DNA from: Planctomycetota bacterium
Lineage (GTDB): Bacteria > Planctomycetota > UBA8742 > UBA2392
Direction: 5' to 3'
Assembly (NCBI GenBank): GCA_016712285.1
Contig: JADJRK010000001.1
Location: 1,426,001-1,490,000, forward strand
DNA: 64,000 nt
The notes under the pieces are model-generated. The model was not told the DNA's origin and ran no database searches. It saw only the letters and a program-made list of their open reading frames with translations. Of the stretch, positions 41,123 through 49,785 are shown piece by piece (within the stretch, counting starts at the first letter, position 1; each line of letters opens with the position of its first letter). A program made the position numbers and the translations under genes.

Positions 41123-43711
41123 ATGAGACTGACGACCCTGGCAGTAATGGCTGTGCTTGCGCTGACGCCGGTACTAAGCGCGCAGAAGGTGGCACCGAAA
41201 GACGGCGACCTGATTCCGCGCGCCGGCACATTGGCCTATGCCGTCAGCGACCGGCCGGAAGCGCTGTTGCACCTATTCGGGCGTGACGCTTCGGGCAAGT
41301 GGCGCCTCCGCGGCTTCCTTGAGGGCAAACTCGAAGAAGAGTACGCCACAGCACCCGACGGCGACGAAGCTCGCAACGCCCGCAGCATCCTCGAGTACGT
41401 GTTCAACAGCTATGAATCCATCCAGCGCGCCGAACTCGGCTTGCTCGACGTCACGCTCGATGGCCCGAAGTACGTCCTGCTGGTACACGCCAAGACCGGC
41501 CGCAAGATCGACATCGCGCCCGCGTTTCTGGCCGAGTACCTGGCCGAAACCCGCGAGTTCCAGGGCGTGAAGTACCTTGAGTACCGCGACCCGGACGCTG
41601 AAGTGCAGCCGCCCGAGCCGCCGCCCGAAGATGGCTCGCAGCCTGATCCGCGAGAAGAAAGGCCGCGCGCCGCCGTGAACCTGGGGATGGACCGCTTCTA
41701 CGTGGCATCCATGCCCAACGGCGTGATGATCGCCAACTTCGAAAGCAGCATTCGCGAATCCATCCAGCGCATGGTCACCGGCGACTACTCTGAAAGCCTG
41801 TCGGGCCGGGCCGAGTTCCAGGAATGGAAAGCGACGCACAAGCCGCACGACCTGTCGTTCTTCCTGGTCGGGCGCGAACTCCAGAACGCGATTGAGCGCA
41901 TCCTGCCCAGCAAAGACCAGAGCGGCGTGGACGCCCAGGGCGTGTATCGCGGCATCGATGACTGGCTGCAACTGCGCGAGTACCGCTACGTGGTGTTCGA
42001 CCTGGATTATGACGAAGGCGCGCGGGCATTCACGATTGCGGCGGCGTTCAAGACGCGCCGGCAGACGCGGTTGCTCGAAAAACTGGCGATTGAACCCGCG
42101 GATTTCAAGCTGCTCAAGTACGTGCCCACGGGTGCAGTCATGAGCATGGGCGTGCAGCTTGGCGATGCAAAGAAGACTTTCGAAAACCTGAAAGAGCTCT
42201 CGTACGACGTGGAAGGCTGGTACGAGGAAGTGATGAAGGGCTTCGGCCGCGGACGCTCGGTGCCGCCGGACTTTCCGGACGAGCCGCCCCCGCCTGACGA
42301 AGGCATTGAGCCCAAGTCGGTGCTGCCCGGCATGACGCTGGCTGAGCTGCTGCAGATGGCCGGCGAAGGCGAAACAACCGAAGACCAGGACAACGAGATC
42401 GACCGCATGCTGGCCAAGCTTGACGAAGCACTGGCCGAGTACGGCACCACCGTGGACGAGATTCTTTCAGTGCTGGGTACTGAATTGATCGTCCACCTGA
42501 CGCCCGACCTTGAACGCGCCAAAACCAGCGTGTGGGGCACACCCGACATGGGCGACGTGCTGGGCTCAGGCACGCTGGGCGTGGTAATCGGGTTGAAAGA
42601 TATCGATAAGGCAAAGCAGATTATCGCCACCGCCCGCGAAAAAGATCCGCGTGGCGCTTTCCGTGGATTTGAAAGCCTCGACTACCAGGGCCGCACGCTC
42701 ATGCTCAGCGCCGAGCACCCCTTCGGCTGGTGCTTCACCGACAACGCGCTGGTGATCACGATCGTGCTCGGCCTGCAGGACCAGGACGCAACGGCGCCCG
42801 TGCTGGGCGGCATCACCGCCATGATTGACGCTTCGCGCAAGACCGGCAGCGGCGGCGCGTTTGTCGCCAACGGCAGCAAGTTCCTTGAGATAGACGTCGG
42901 CGCGTTCTCACGGCTTGAGAACCAGCTTGCCGACCACCAGTCCCACAAGCTCGACCGCTACGCGCAGCCGCCCCTCGAGTCCAGCCCGACGCGCTTCATG
43001 GACGGCATGACCGTGGCATTGCGCCTGAAGGAGTACAAAGACGGCGTCGAAATCGCCATGCGCGTCGCTGGCTTGCCGGACCTGTGGCAGTTCATCAACG
43101 GCGAAGCCGCGATGATCGGCGGCGCCGGTAATGCCCGCCGCAACGGCTACAACTATGGCGAAGAGAACCTGCGCAACCTGTCGCGCGTTCTGCGCGAACG
43201 CGCAGAGGCGGAACAGAGTGTCGATCTCGACGAAATGGTCAAATCGGGCGTGATGCGCAATGCCGCACTGCAACTGCCCTTTGACAAGCGCTGGAAAGGC
43301 GAACTGGAAACCTTGGGCTGGATCACACTTGACCAGGTCACCCGCGACAAAGACGGCAACCTGCCCGAGTGGGTAGACGCCAAAGCCGCCGAAATGATCG
43401 AAACGAACGAGAAGGCTGCATGGCGTTCGCTGAAACTGATCGACGGCAACGTCGCTGAGCTCGTGCGCAAGTACAAGACCGGTTTCATCATCGCGTACCA
43501 GGAAAGCGCCGACACGCTGGAAGGCCACATGGTTCTCTATGCCGACGGCCAGGTTGGATGGCTGGGGGCCGAAGCGTTCAAAGAAGCCTTGAAGCTGAAC
43601 GCCGACGGCAAACCGGTGCCAGCCGAGGAAAACTGGCACGACAGCACTACGCCCGAAGACACCGGCGAGCGTCTGCCGCCTGATGACCCATGGAACCCGA
43701 TGGGCAAGTAG
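41123..43711 (+). CDS. Large secreted protein, second of the pair
   Basis: 862 residues, ATG at 41123 after GGGAG. Signal peptide 1-20 (ending PVLSAQ). Shared with the previous protein are an early GxLAYAVSDRPEALLHLF-like opening, SxQRAELGLLDVTLDGPKYVLLVHA, RFYVASMPNGVMIANFESSIRESIQRM and LxMGVQLGDAKKTFENLKEL, so it is a diverged paralogue. Differences include a Pro/Glu/Asp-rich linker near 150-175 and an acidic Pro-rich segment near 385-410. The C-terminus ends with an acidic, Pro-rich tail. There is no membrane helix beyond the signal. Function unknown. A strong bidirectional terminator follows. Confidence 0.7.
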   Translation: MRLTTLAVMAVLALTPVLSAQKVAPKDGDLIPRAGTLAYAVSDRPEALLHLFGRDASGKWRLRGFLEGKLEEEYATAPDGDEARNARSILEYVFNSYESIQRAELGLLDVTLDGPKYVLLVHAKTGRKIDIAPAFLAEYLAETREFQGVKYLEYRDPDAEVQPPEPPPEDGSQPDPREERPRAAVNLGMDRFYVASMPNGVMIANFESSIRESIQRMVTGDYSESLSGRAEFQEWKATHKPHDLSFFLVGRELQNAIERILPSKDQSGVDAQGVYRGIDDWLQLREYRYVVFDLDYDEGARAFTIAAAFKTRRQTRLLEKLAIEPADFKLLKYVPTGAVMSMGVQLGDAKKTFENLKELSYDVEGWYEEVMKGFGRGRSVPPDFPDEPPPPDEGIEPKSVLPGMTLAELLQMAGEGETTEDQDNEIDRMLAKLDEALAEYGTTVDEILSVLGTELIVHLTPDLERAKTSVWGTPDMGDVLGSGTLGVVIGLKDIDKAKQIIATAREKDPRGAFRGFESLDYQGRTLMLSAEHPFGWCFTDNALVITIVLGLQDQDATAPVLGGITAMIDASRKTGSGGAFVANGSKFLEIDVGAFSRLENQLADHQSHKLDRYAQPPLESSPTRFMDGMTVALRLKEYKDGVEIAMRVAGLPDLWQFINGEAAMIGGAGNARRNGYNYGEENLRNLSRVLRERAEAEQSVDLDEMVKSGVMRNAALQLPFDKRWKGELETLGWITLDQVTRDKDGNLPEWVDAKAAEMIETNEKAAWRSLKLIDGNVAELVRKYKTGFIIAYQESADTLEGHMVLYADGQVGWLGAEAFKEALKLNADGKPVPAEENWHDSTTPEDTGERLPPDDPWNPMGK

Positions 43712-43724
43712 CCGGGAGATTACA

Positions 43725-43779
43725 GCACAAGGGGAAGCGGACACCGGGCGTCACTGCCCACTGCCGCTTCCCCTTGTGC
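43725..43779. terminator. Long hairpin between convergent genes
   Basis: Perfect 16-bp stem GCACAAGGGGAAGCGG (43725-43740) with CCGCTTCCCCTTGTGC (43764-43779), enclosing a smaller GGGC/GCCC hairpin. The A/T-rich ends give short U tracts on both strands. It lies between two genes whose 3' ends face each other, so it can end both transcripts. Confidence 0.75.
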
Positions 43780-43786
43780 ATTTGGG

Positions 43787-44260
43787 CTACGCCGCGATCG
43801 CGACGGCCACTTCTGTGCGGCGGTAGTACGTCACTTCAAGGCCAAGCGCCGCCAGTTCTTTGACCAGCGCCTCGGCGCGCTTGCGGCTGTCGAAGGTCTG
43901 GCTGTGGACCATGCCCTCGGTGTTGCGGTAGACCACGAGATGCGGGCTGAACTCGCGCAGTACAATCTTGTGGCGGTCAATGCCGCGCCGGCCCTTGATC
44001 GCCAGTTTGCGGCGACGTTCGCCACGGGACTTCTTGGCGCGCGTGATTTCTGACGTGCTTTCCAGCACGTCATCTTCGTCGCTGAACATCTCGTCCCACA
44101 GGCGGTTGAAGCCGCCCTTGGAAAACGCCGCCTGCAGCTTGCGCACATCCATCAGGTTCAGCCCCTTGCCGAAATTCTGGCGGACGGTGCGTGACAATTC
44201 TCCTGCGTTGCTCATGCCGCCCGCAATCAGCGCGGCGACGAAGTCTCTTCTCTCGCTCAT
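43787..44260 (-). CDS. Small hypothetical basic protein
   Basis: 157 residues from the ATG at 44260, preceded by AAGGAG; a frame open to 44560 contains no other supported start. No signal peptide or membrane helix. A helical N-terminal part (DFVAALIAGGMSNAGELSRTVRQNFGKGLNLMDVRKLQAAF) looks like a small DNA- or protein-binding domain, then a basic patch (AKKSRGERRRKLAIKGRRGIDRHKI), then a beta/alpha end (HLVVYRNTEGMVHSQTFDSRKRAEALVKELAALG). Family not recognised. It sits alone between two strong plus-strand units. Confidence 0.65.
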   Translation of the reverse strand: MSERRDFVAALIAGGMSNAGELSRTVRQNFGKGLNLMDVRKLQAAFSKGGFNRLWDEMFSDEDDVLESTSEITRAKKSRGERRRKLAIKGRRGIDRHKIVLREFSPHLVVYRNTEGMVHSQTFDSRKRAEALVKELAALGLEVTYYRRTEVAVAIAA

Positions 44261-44496
44261 GACGAATCTCCTTGTGTTCGACGGAACAATCTGCGGCCAA
44301 TGCAAGCGCCCCAATGTCTTCGGATGCTTGTGCCTTGCGGCTTTAGCCAGAGTTAGCGTGGTGCGCGTTGGGCAATTCTGTCGATAACGGAATAATTGGT
44401 TGCAGCGCTGCGGGCAATGCTCGCTATGATGGCGCGTTCGATTCCGGACAGATTGTGGACCGAGACTTGCCTGACACCCAGAGAAAGAGGTAACCC

Positions 44497-46269
44497 GTGG
44501 TAGAGCAAACACCTGCGCGCAAAATGCGCATCGCCATGGTTCATCCAAAGTTTCCGCCATCCTTCTGGAGCTTTGGCTTCATCAAGGACATTGGCGGGTT
44601 CAAGACGGTCATGCCGCCGCTGGGGCTTGCGACGCTGGCTGCGCTGACACCGCCGGAATACGACGTGGTCATCGTTGACGAGAACATCGAAGAAATCGAT
44701 TTCGACATCGACGCCGACATCATTGCCCTGTCCGCCATGGCCATCCAGGAAAAGCGCCTGTTTGAGGTCGCCGACGAGTTCCGGCGCCGCGGCTACTTTG
44801 TGTGCATGGGCGGGCCGATCTGCAACGTGCTGCCAGGCCGCTGCCGCCCGCACTGCGACGTGCTGTTCGAGGGCGAAGGCGAATACAACTGGAAGATCTT
44901 CCTTGAGCAGTACCAGACCCGCTCGCACAAAGACTACTACTGCCAGGAAGAAAAAATCGACATGCGCGACACACCGCCGCCGCGTGTTGACCTGTTGAAG
45001 ACCGGCAACTATCGCCTGGGCTGCATCCAGACCACCCGCGGCTGCCCGTTCAGCTGCGAGTTCTGCGACATCATTGTCACCTACGGGCGCAAGGTGCGCG
45101 CCAAGCCCATCGAGAACGTCATCGAAGAGCTCGAGAACTGGGCCAAAGCCGGCGTCGACTTCATCACCATCGCCGACGACAACCTGGTCGGCGACCGCGT
45201 GTACGCCAAGAAGATGCTGAAAGCAGTCGGCGACTGGAACCGCGCCCGCAAGGTGCCCATGAGCTTCTTCGTCGAGATGAGCATCGACGCATGCCGCGAC
45301 GTGGAGCTGCTGGAGCTGTTGCGCTGGGCCAACGTCACCGAGGCCTTCCTGGGCGTCGAAACACCCCGCGCCGCCGGCCTCAAAGAGACCAAGAAGTTCC
45401 AGAACGCAGCCACGCCGCTCGTGGACGCCATCAAGATCATCCAGAGCTACGGCATGGTGACGGTGGCGGGCATGATTGTCGGGTTTGACAACGACGACGC
45501 CGCGATCTTTGAAGACCAGTACGTCTTTCTCCAGGAAGCGGGCATTCCCATTGTCATGCTGGGAATCCTGCAAGCCATTCCGCGCACGCCGCTGTATGAG
45601 CGGCTTGAGAAGGCCGGGCGCCTGCGCAGTGCGGCGCAGGGCAACAACACGCTCAGTTTCACGAACCTTGAACCGTTGCAGATGAGCTATGAAGAACTCA
45701 TCAACGGTTATCGCGAACTGTTCGCGCGCATCTACACATGGGAAGCTGTGGGCGACCGCTGGCTTGCCAACGTGCGCCAGTGGGGCCGCAAGCGCATCAT
45801 CCCCGCCCACATCGGCAAAGCCGGCGAGAAGAGCTTCGCCGACGCGCCCGAGCGCAAGTGGCTTCAGAAGCCGCTGGGACGATTCAAGTTCCAACTCGTG
45901 CTGGCCACGCTGATGATCCTGAAGTACTACTTCGCGGGGGGCAAGGCCAAGCGCCGATTTGCTTTCCGCATGCTCTGGAACACGCTGAAGCTGGCGCCCA
46001 GCGCCTTGTTGCAGACGCTGAACTACATGGCGTACTTCATTCACCTGCGTGAGTATGCCGACCGCGTCGTCGCAAAGCAGTACCGCTTCGACTACATGCT
46101 CACCGAGGCCAACCAGCAGTTGCATGCCAACAAGTTCGGCGAGGGCGGCAACGTCAACATGGTCAAAGCCGAAAAGAAGGCGGCGACCAAGATCAACGTC
46201 AACGATGCCTATGCGGGCGCTGAGGTCACGTCAGACGTGGCTGACACGCTGGAAACGGCAGCCAAGTAA
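44497..46269 (+). CDS. B12-binding radical SAM protein (DUF4070 type)
   Basis: 590 residues, GTG start at 44497 after AAGAGGT. Residues 10-150 form a B12-binding-like Rossmann domain (RIAMVHPKFP, PPLGLATLAALTPPEYDVVIVDENIEEIDF). The radical SAM core follows with C183, C187 and C190 in RGCPFSCEFC, which bind the 4Fe-4S cluster that cleaves SAM. The segment after it (IIVTYGRKVRAKPIENVIEELE) is characteristic of the DUF4070 group. The C-terminal domain has long hydrophobic helices (about 455-530). Relatives modify lipids, for instance the hopanoid methylases HpnP and HpnR and archaeal lipid ring synthases, so a lipid substrate is plausible, but it cannot be named. It has its own terminator. Confidence 0.88.
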   Translation: MVEQTPARKMRIAMVHPKFPPSFWSFGFIKDIGGFKTVMPPLGLATLAALTPPEYDVVIVDENIEEIDFDIDADIIALSAMAIQEKRLFEVADEFRRRGYFVCMGGPICNVLPGRCRPHCDVLFEGEGEYNWKIFLEQYQTRSHKDYYCQEEKIDMRDTPPPRVDLLKTGNYRLGCIQTTRGCPFSCEFCDIIVTYGRKVRAKPIENVIEELENWAKAGVDFITIADDNLVGDRVYAKKMLKAVGDWNRARKVPMSFFVEMSIDACRDVELLELLRWANVTEAFLGVETPRAAGLKETKKFQNAATPLVDAIKIIQSYGMVTVAGMIVGFDNDDAAIFEDQYVFLQEAGIPIVMLGILQAIPRTPLYERLEKAGRLRSAAQGNNTLSFTNLEPLQMSYEELINGYRELFARIYTWEAVGDRWLANVRQWGRKRIIPAHIGKAGEKSFADAPERKWLQKPLGRFKFQLVLATLMILKYYFAGGKAKRRFAFRMLWNTLKLAPSALLQTLNYMAYFIHLREYADRVVAKQYRFDYMLTEANQQLHANKFGEGGNVNMVKAEKKAATKINVNDAYAGAEVTSDVADTLETAAK

Positions 46270-46288
46270 GCTCGACACATCCGCAACG

Positions 46289-46316
46289 ACGGGAGCGCGA
46301 AAGCGCTCCCGTTTCG
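46289..46316 (+). terminator. Rho-independent terminator of the radical SAM gene
   Basis: 10-bp stem ACGGGAGCGC / GCGCTCCCGT closed by the GAAA tetraloop, followed by TTTCGG. Confidence 0.8.
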
Positions 46317-46345
46317 GCTTTCGGTTCCCGTGCTGAAAAGTCACA

Positions 46346-48556
46346 ATGCGGCCGGAGGGCCGGTTGAAGCAATCCCGCATTCTGATGCTGTTGCTCGCCA
46401 TGCTTGCGCTCGCGGTTGCCTGCGCCTGGCTGGTGTTTCAACCCGATGACCCCAAACCCGCAGTCAGCGCCGCCCAGCAGGACCAGGGAGCATGCAGCCA
46501 GAGCCCGGACCCTGCGCAGGCTCGCGCCGACGACGCCGACACGCAGGCTCAAGCCACGCCGGTCGTCACCCTGACCGAGCAGGAAAAGGCAGCCGCCGAA
46601 CAGGCCCGCGCGGCAGAGACAGCCGGCACCCAGGGATCGGCGGGCAGCGCGCCGGCCGGGACGCAACCCGCTGCATCGGGCACAACTGGCAACACGCCAC
46701 AAACCGGCGCCAGCGGCAGCACACCCAAGGGCACCGAAACCAGGCGCCCGCCAACGCCCCGCGAGCGCGAAGAAGAACGAAGGCGCACGCAGGGTCGCCC
46801 CGCGCTGGCCGAGCGCATGTCACGCTCGCCGGGCGCAAGCGGCAGCAATGCGTCGCTGGCCAAGTCGCCCGTCCAGGAAAAATGGGACGAGCAGTGGACC
46901 AGCGAAGGCATCACCCCGCCGCCGATGACGCCAACGCCCGTCACCGGCAAGGTCATGAGCGAGCAATCCCGCGAAGGCCTTGGCAACGCCACCGTGCACC
47001 TGATGACGTTCTTTCCGCTGGATGGAATCGCCGGCGGCCCGCTGCTGCCGGTCGTTAGTGAGCTGGTCACCGATGAGCAAGGCAACTTCAGCGGCGAGGT
47101 ACCCGCCAGCAAACTCGTGCCCCAGAGCTTTCCCGTGGCTGCCATCGGCATTTCGTGGGACAGCAAACGCATTCTCGCGGCACAGCCGCTGACCGTGCTT
47201 GAAGCCGGCAAGCAGAACGCGCTGGGCATTTTCTGGGCGCCTGACTATCCATACACGCTCAAGTGCGATGCCCGGCAGTTCACCGGCACGCTGAGCGTGA
47301 TCTCAACCGGTGAGATTAATCCGCAGCGCGTGCACACCCTCAAACGCACCGAATTCCTGGCCTCGTTTCCGGCGTTCAACGTCACCGCCATGCAGGCGCA
47401 GCCGGCTGAAGGCGCGCCCGAGCCCGGCTACGCGCAACTGATCGGCACCTGGGGCACCAGCGTGCTTCCGTACATCAGCCTGCGGGACGGCAGTGCCCTG
47501 CTTCGCACCCAGCGCCCCAAGCTGGCGTCAGTGGTCAGCAACGGCGGCACGGGCGTACCGCAACAACTGCCGGCACCTTTCGACACGCTGGTGTTCACGA
47601 ACGAGGCCTACAAGCCCATCGGCGGCATGGTGATCGACAGTGAAGGAGCACCCATCAGCGGGGCCGTCGTTGCCACGCAGGGTGGCGCCATCGGCCACAG
47701 TGCGGTCACTGACGTCGGCGGCTGGTTCTTCATCGACAACCCCGACGAAAAGACCAGCTCTTTGCGAGTCACACACGACCAGTACATTGAGGTGCTGCAC
47801 GCGACCACACCCGGCAACACCGACCTGCGCATCACCATGGCCAAGCACCGGCCGCGCGTGCGGCTGCACGTCACCGACCGCGTGACCGTGGCACCGATCA
47901 CCGAGCTGACGGTCAACGTGATCGGCTTGTACCCATGGGGCAAGAACAAGGGCAAACCCATGCCCGAGGCGTTCGTGAACCTGACGGCATCAGACGGCCA
48001 CTTCGTGCTGGATTGGGAATACGAGATCAGGTCAGTCACGCTCGAGAAGCTGGGCTACTTTCCGAAGTTCATCGACAAGCCGTCAACCACCGAAGAACTG
48101 CCGGTTGAGCTGTCGCCCGGGCGCAACCTGGAAATCCAGCCGCGCAACTACAGTGCCGTCGAGCAGACCGACCGCTGGTTCCCCGACGCCAACCAGGGGC
48201 CCGGCATCTACACGGCCTGGTCACACCACTGGATTGAGTACGAAGTGGACTTCGGCGACGCGCCGGCGCAAGGGGAGCAAGGCGGCTTCTTCGACATCGT
48301 GCTCGGTTGCACGAACCGCGGCATCGTGGACAACGAGTATCGCTTCAGCGTCGATGTCTACGTGGACGACGTAAAGAAGAAGACGCTGACCATCATGGCC
48401 GACAGCCTGACCATCCGCGAAGACCGCGCCAGCCTGGGCGCGCTGAGCGGCGTGCACCGCATAAGACTGGTATGGACGAACGACAAATGGATCCCGGACC
48501 AGCTCGACGCCAACATCCGCTACGCCACACTGAAGTTCCTGGAACAGCCGAAGTAG
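46346..48556 (+). CDS. Large anchored surface protein with carboxypeptidase-regulatory-like modules
   Basis: 736 residues from the ATG at 46346; a start at 46385 would keep the helix. One N-terminal hydrophobic segment (about 12-32) serves as signal anchor. Residues 40-190 are low-complexity Ala/Gln/Pro/Thr/Gly with an Arg/Glu-rich patch. Two segments (TPVTGKVMSEQSREGLGNATVHL near 195, and KPIGGMVIDSEGAPISGAVVATQGG near 420) look like the carboxypeptidase-regulatory / CnaB-like beta-sandwich modules. DVGGWFFIDNPDEKTSSLRVTHDQY continues the second. The C-terminal 130 residues (EVDFGDAPAQ, DVYVDDVKKKTL, SLGALSGVHRIRLVWTND) look like a jelly-roll ligand-binding fold. A cell-surface adhesive or sugar-binding role is inferred. 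Confidence 0.72.
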   Translation: MRPEGRLKQSRILMLLLAMLALAVACAWLVFQPDDPKPAVSAAQQDQGACSQSPDPAQARADDADTQAQATPVVTLTEQEKAAAEQARAAETAGTQGSAGSAPAGTQPAASGTTGNTPQTGASGSTPKGTETRRPPTPREREEERRRTQGRPALAERMSRSPGASGSNASLAKSPVQEKWDEQWTSEGITPPPMTPTPVTGKVMSEQSREGLGNATVHLMTFFPLDGIAGGPLLPVVSELVTDEQGNFSGEVPASKLVPQSFPVAAIGISWDSKRILAAQPLTVLEAGKQNALGIFWAPDYPYTLKCDARQFTGTLSVISTGEINPQRVHTLKRTEFLASFPAFNVTAMQAQPAEGAPEPGYAQLIGTWGTSVLPYISLRDGSALLRTQRPKLASVVSNGGTGVPQQLPAPFDTLVFTNEAYKPIGGMVIDSEGAPISGAVVATQGGAIGHSAVTDVGGWFFIDNPDEKTSSLRVTHDQYIEVLHATTPGNTDLRITMAKHRPRVRLHVTDRVTVAPITELTVNVIGLYPWGKNKGKPMPEAFVNLTASDGHFVLDWEYEIRSVTLEKLGYFPKFIDKPSTTEELPVELSPGRNLEIQPRNYSAVEQTDRWFPDANQGPGIYTAWSHHWIEYEVDFGDAPAQGEQGGFFDIVLGCTNRGIVDNEYRFSVDVYVDDVKKKTLTIMADSLTIREDRASLGALSGVHRIRLVWTNDKWIPDQLDANIRYATLKFLEQPK

Positions 48557-48607
48557 CAGTGGCATCGGCTTCCAGCCGATGTCGTCGCAGGCGCTTCCAG
48601 CGCCTGC
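48556..48607. repeat. Two TCC-triloop hairpins, shortened cloverleaf relative
   Basis: CATCGGCT-TCC-AGCCGATG (48563-48581) and GCAGGCGCT-TCC-AGCGCCTGC (48587-48607), each perfect. The flanking words GCAGTGGCAT before the first and CGTCGCA before the second also occur at the matching places in the full cloverleaf at 4667, so this is probably a shortened copy lacking the middle arm. Confidence 0.65.
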
Positions 48608-48641
48608 CGCGCAAACCAGCGGCGCGCTGCGGACATCAGGA

Positions 48642-48701
48642 AATTTGAATGGCGGAGGAGGAGGGATTCGAACCTCAAAACAGTCCGGTGGACTGTTTTG
48701 A
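48642..48701 (-). pseudogene. tRNA-Ser 3' fragment joined to a long hairpin
   Basis: Bases 48650-48676 on the minus strand repeat the 3' end of tRNA-Ser (T arm, acceptor 3' strand, CCA) but there is no 5' half. In place of the variable arm is a perfect 12-bp hairpin TCAAAACAGTCC / GGACTGTTTTGA (48675-48701) with a three-base loop. The 33 bases 48642-48674 are identical to 48801-48833 at the real tRNA, 159 bases away, and weaker similarity goes on upstream. This looks like an attachment-site-type or tandem duplication of the tRNA end. Confidence 0.6.
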
Positions 48702-48808
48702 ACGCGCAGCAGCACGGCCAAAGCCCGCCGGCAAAGGCGGGCGACGCCGGGCGTAAGCGGAGCGGTCGCGCAAACCGCAAACACGCCGCGTACATCTGGT
48801 AATTTGAA

Positions 48809-48898
48809 TGGCGGAGGAGGAGGGATTCGAACCCCCGTTAGCCTTGCGGCTAAAGCGGTTTTCAAAACCGCCGCGATCGACCACTCTGCCACTCCTCC
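48809..48898 (-). tRNA. tRNA-Ser (UGA anticodon)
   Basis: 90-base tRNA with acceptor stem GGAGGAG / CTCCTCC, discriminator G and encoded CCA. The anticodon loop, between GC-rich stem halves, reads TTTGAAA, giving anticodon TGA for serine UCN codons. The long variable arm (class II) and a T arm with GGTTCGAATCC are as expected for serine tRNA. Confidence 0.95.
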
Positions 48899-48924
48899 GC
48901 AGTTGGTTACGCCAAGTTTACCGG

Positions 48925-49329
48925 TCAAGGATTGCCGGGGCCAGTGCCGGACAGCCACCAGTGCGCGGCGGTCACCGCGATGCCCGCGAAGTACAGCGTC
49001 CCGAAAATGACCTTGTTGTTCTGGGCCAGCCAGCGCGGCAGGTAGATGTCGAAGTTGGCTTCGCGGTGCTGCGTGTACTTTCCCGCCACGTCGGTCAGCG
49101 GGCAGCGCATGCCATTGAGCAATAGAATCAACACTTCAATGAACACGACGCCGACAAACGCCACCGCAACCACATACGCGCCAAGCCACGCCGCAACGTG
49201 AATCGCCAGGATGCAAGCAACGAAGAGCGCCCAGATGGCTGTATGAACAGTCTTCACCAGGCGCAGTCTTCGACGCGCCATCACCGCCACTGCGGGGTTC
49301 GCTACATCATTGGCGTCAACAGCGGTCAT
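48925..49329 (-). CDS. Small membrane protein, conserved-hypothetical type
   Basis: 134 residues from the ATG at 49329; a TTG start at 49380 is open and would add 17 residues. Three transmembrane helices are visible (about 28-48, 52-72, 107-127). Between helices 2 and 3 lies a conserved-looking loop, NGMRCPLTDVAGKYTQHREANFDIYLPRW, of a kind I have seen in unnamed membrane proteins. No function known. It starts just downstream of tRNA-Ser on the same strand order (read before it), with a 26-base gap to the tRNA. Upstream (49330-49785) I see only repeats and no supported gene. Confidence 0.65.
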   Translation of the reverse strand: MTAVDANDVANPAVAVMARRRLRLVKTVHTAIWALFVACILAIHVAAWLGAYVVAVAFVGVVFIEVLILLLNGMRCPLTDVAGKYTQHREANFDIYLPRWLAQNNKVIFGTLYFAGIAVTAAHWWLSGTGPGNP

Positions 49330-49379
49330 CACACGATCGTTGGGTTGGACATCGGGCTCGAATCGTCGCTTGCAGCGCA

Positions 49380-49395
49380 ACCGTGGTCAATGGAA
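49380..49395 (+). repeat. Left 16-bp direct repeat flanking the LRR segment
   Basis: ACCGTGGTCAATGGAA; an identical copy is at 51182-51197. The 1.8 kb between holds the second cloverleaf and the leucine-rich-repeat gene. Confidence 0.6.
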
Positions 49396-49468
49396 AGGAC
49401 GAATGGACCAGACCCAGCGGCCGGCGCGAATCTGAACCCATTGATTCTTCAGGTTCGTTGCGGCGGGC

Positions 49469-49565
49469 AGTGGCATTCGTGTCCCGCGAATGAGTTTCGT
49501 GGGACGCAGGCCCGCGTCGACGGCCGGAGGCCGTCGCAACTCATGCGCTGGAAGCGCATGCCACT
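49469..49565. repeat. 97-bp cloverleaf-forming interspersed repeat, copy 2
   Basis: Same length and layout as 4667-4763. The outer AGTGGCAT/ATGCCACT stem, arm 1 (one G-T pair), the ATGAGTT/AACTCAT stem and arm 3 GCGCT-GGA-AGCGC are all kept. Only the central hairpin has decayed: GTGGGACGCAGG replaces most of its left side, leaving a short GGCC core. The pattern of change (stems kept, one arm lost) supports a structural role. Confidence 0.85.
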
Positions 49566-49785
49566 CGTCAGTTTGGCTCTGAGAGCCCCCCGATGAACTT
49601 CGCTAGTGCGTATCCGTTGCTACGAGAGGCTACTAGCGGCATTAATTCACGCGGTCAAATCGAATGGAAGCAAGTCTGGCCGGAAACAGTGTTGGGTTAC
49701 GGGCGGCACGGGCAAGCACCAACTGCCGAGCAGCGACGCGTATGAAGAGGCCATGCAAGAGTTCCGTGCAACTGGAGCGACACTG

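Noticed and set aside
48642..48760. tRNA-Sec (selC) as explanation for the tRNA-like fragment, which would fit the selenoprotein candidate
   Set aside because: The fragment has only the 3' acceptor/T-arm part identical to tRNA-Ser. There is no matching 5' acceptor strand, and the only TCA is buried in a perfect 12-bp hairpin rather than in an anticodon loop.
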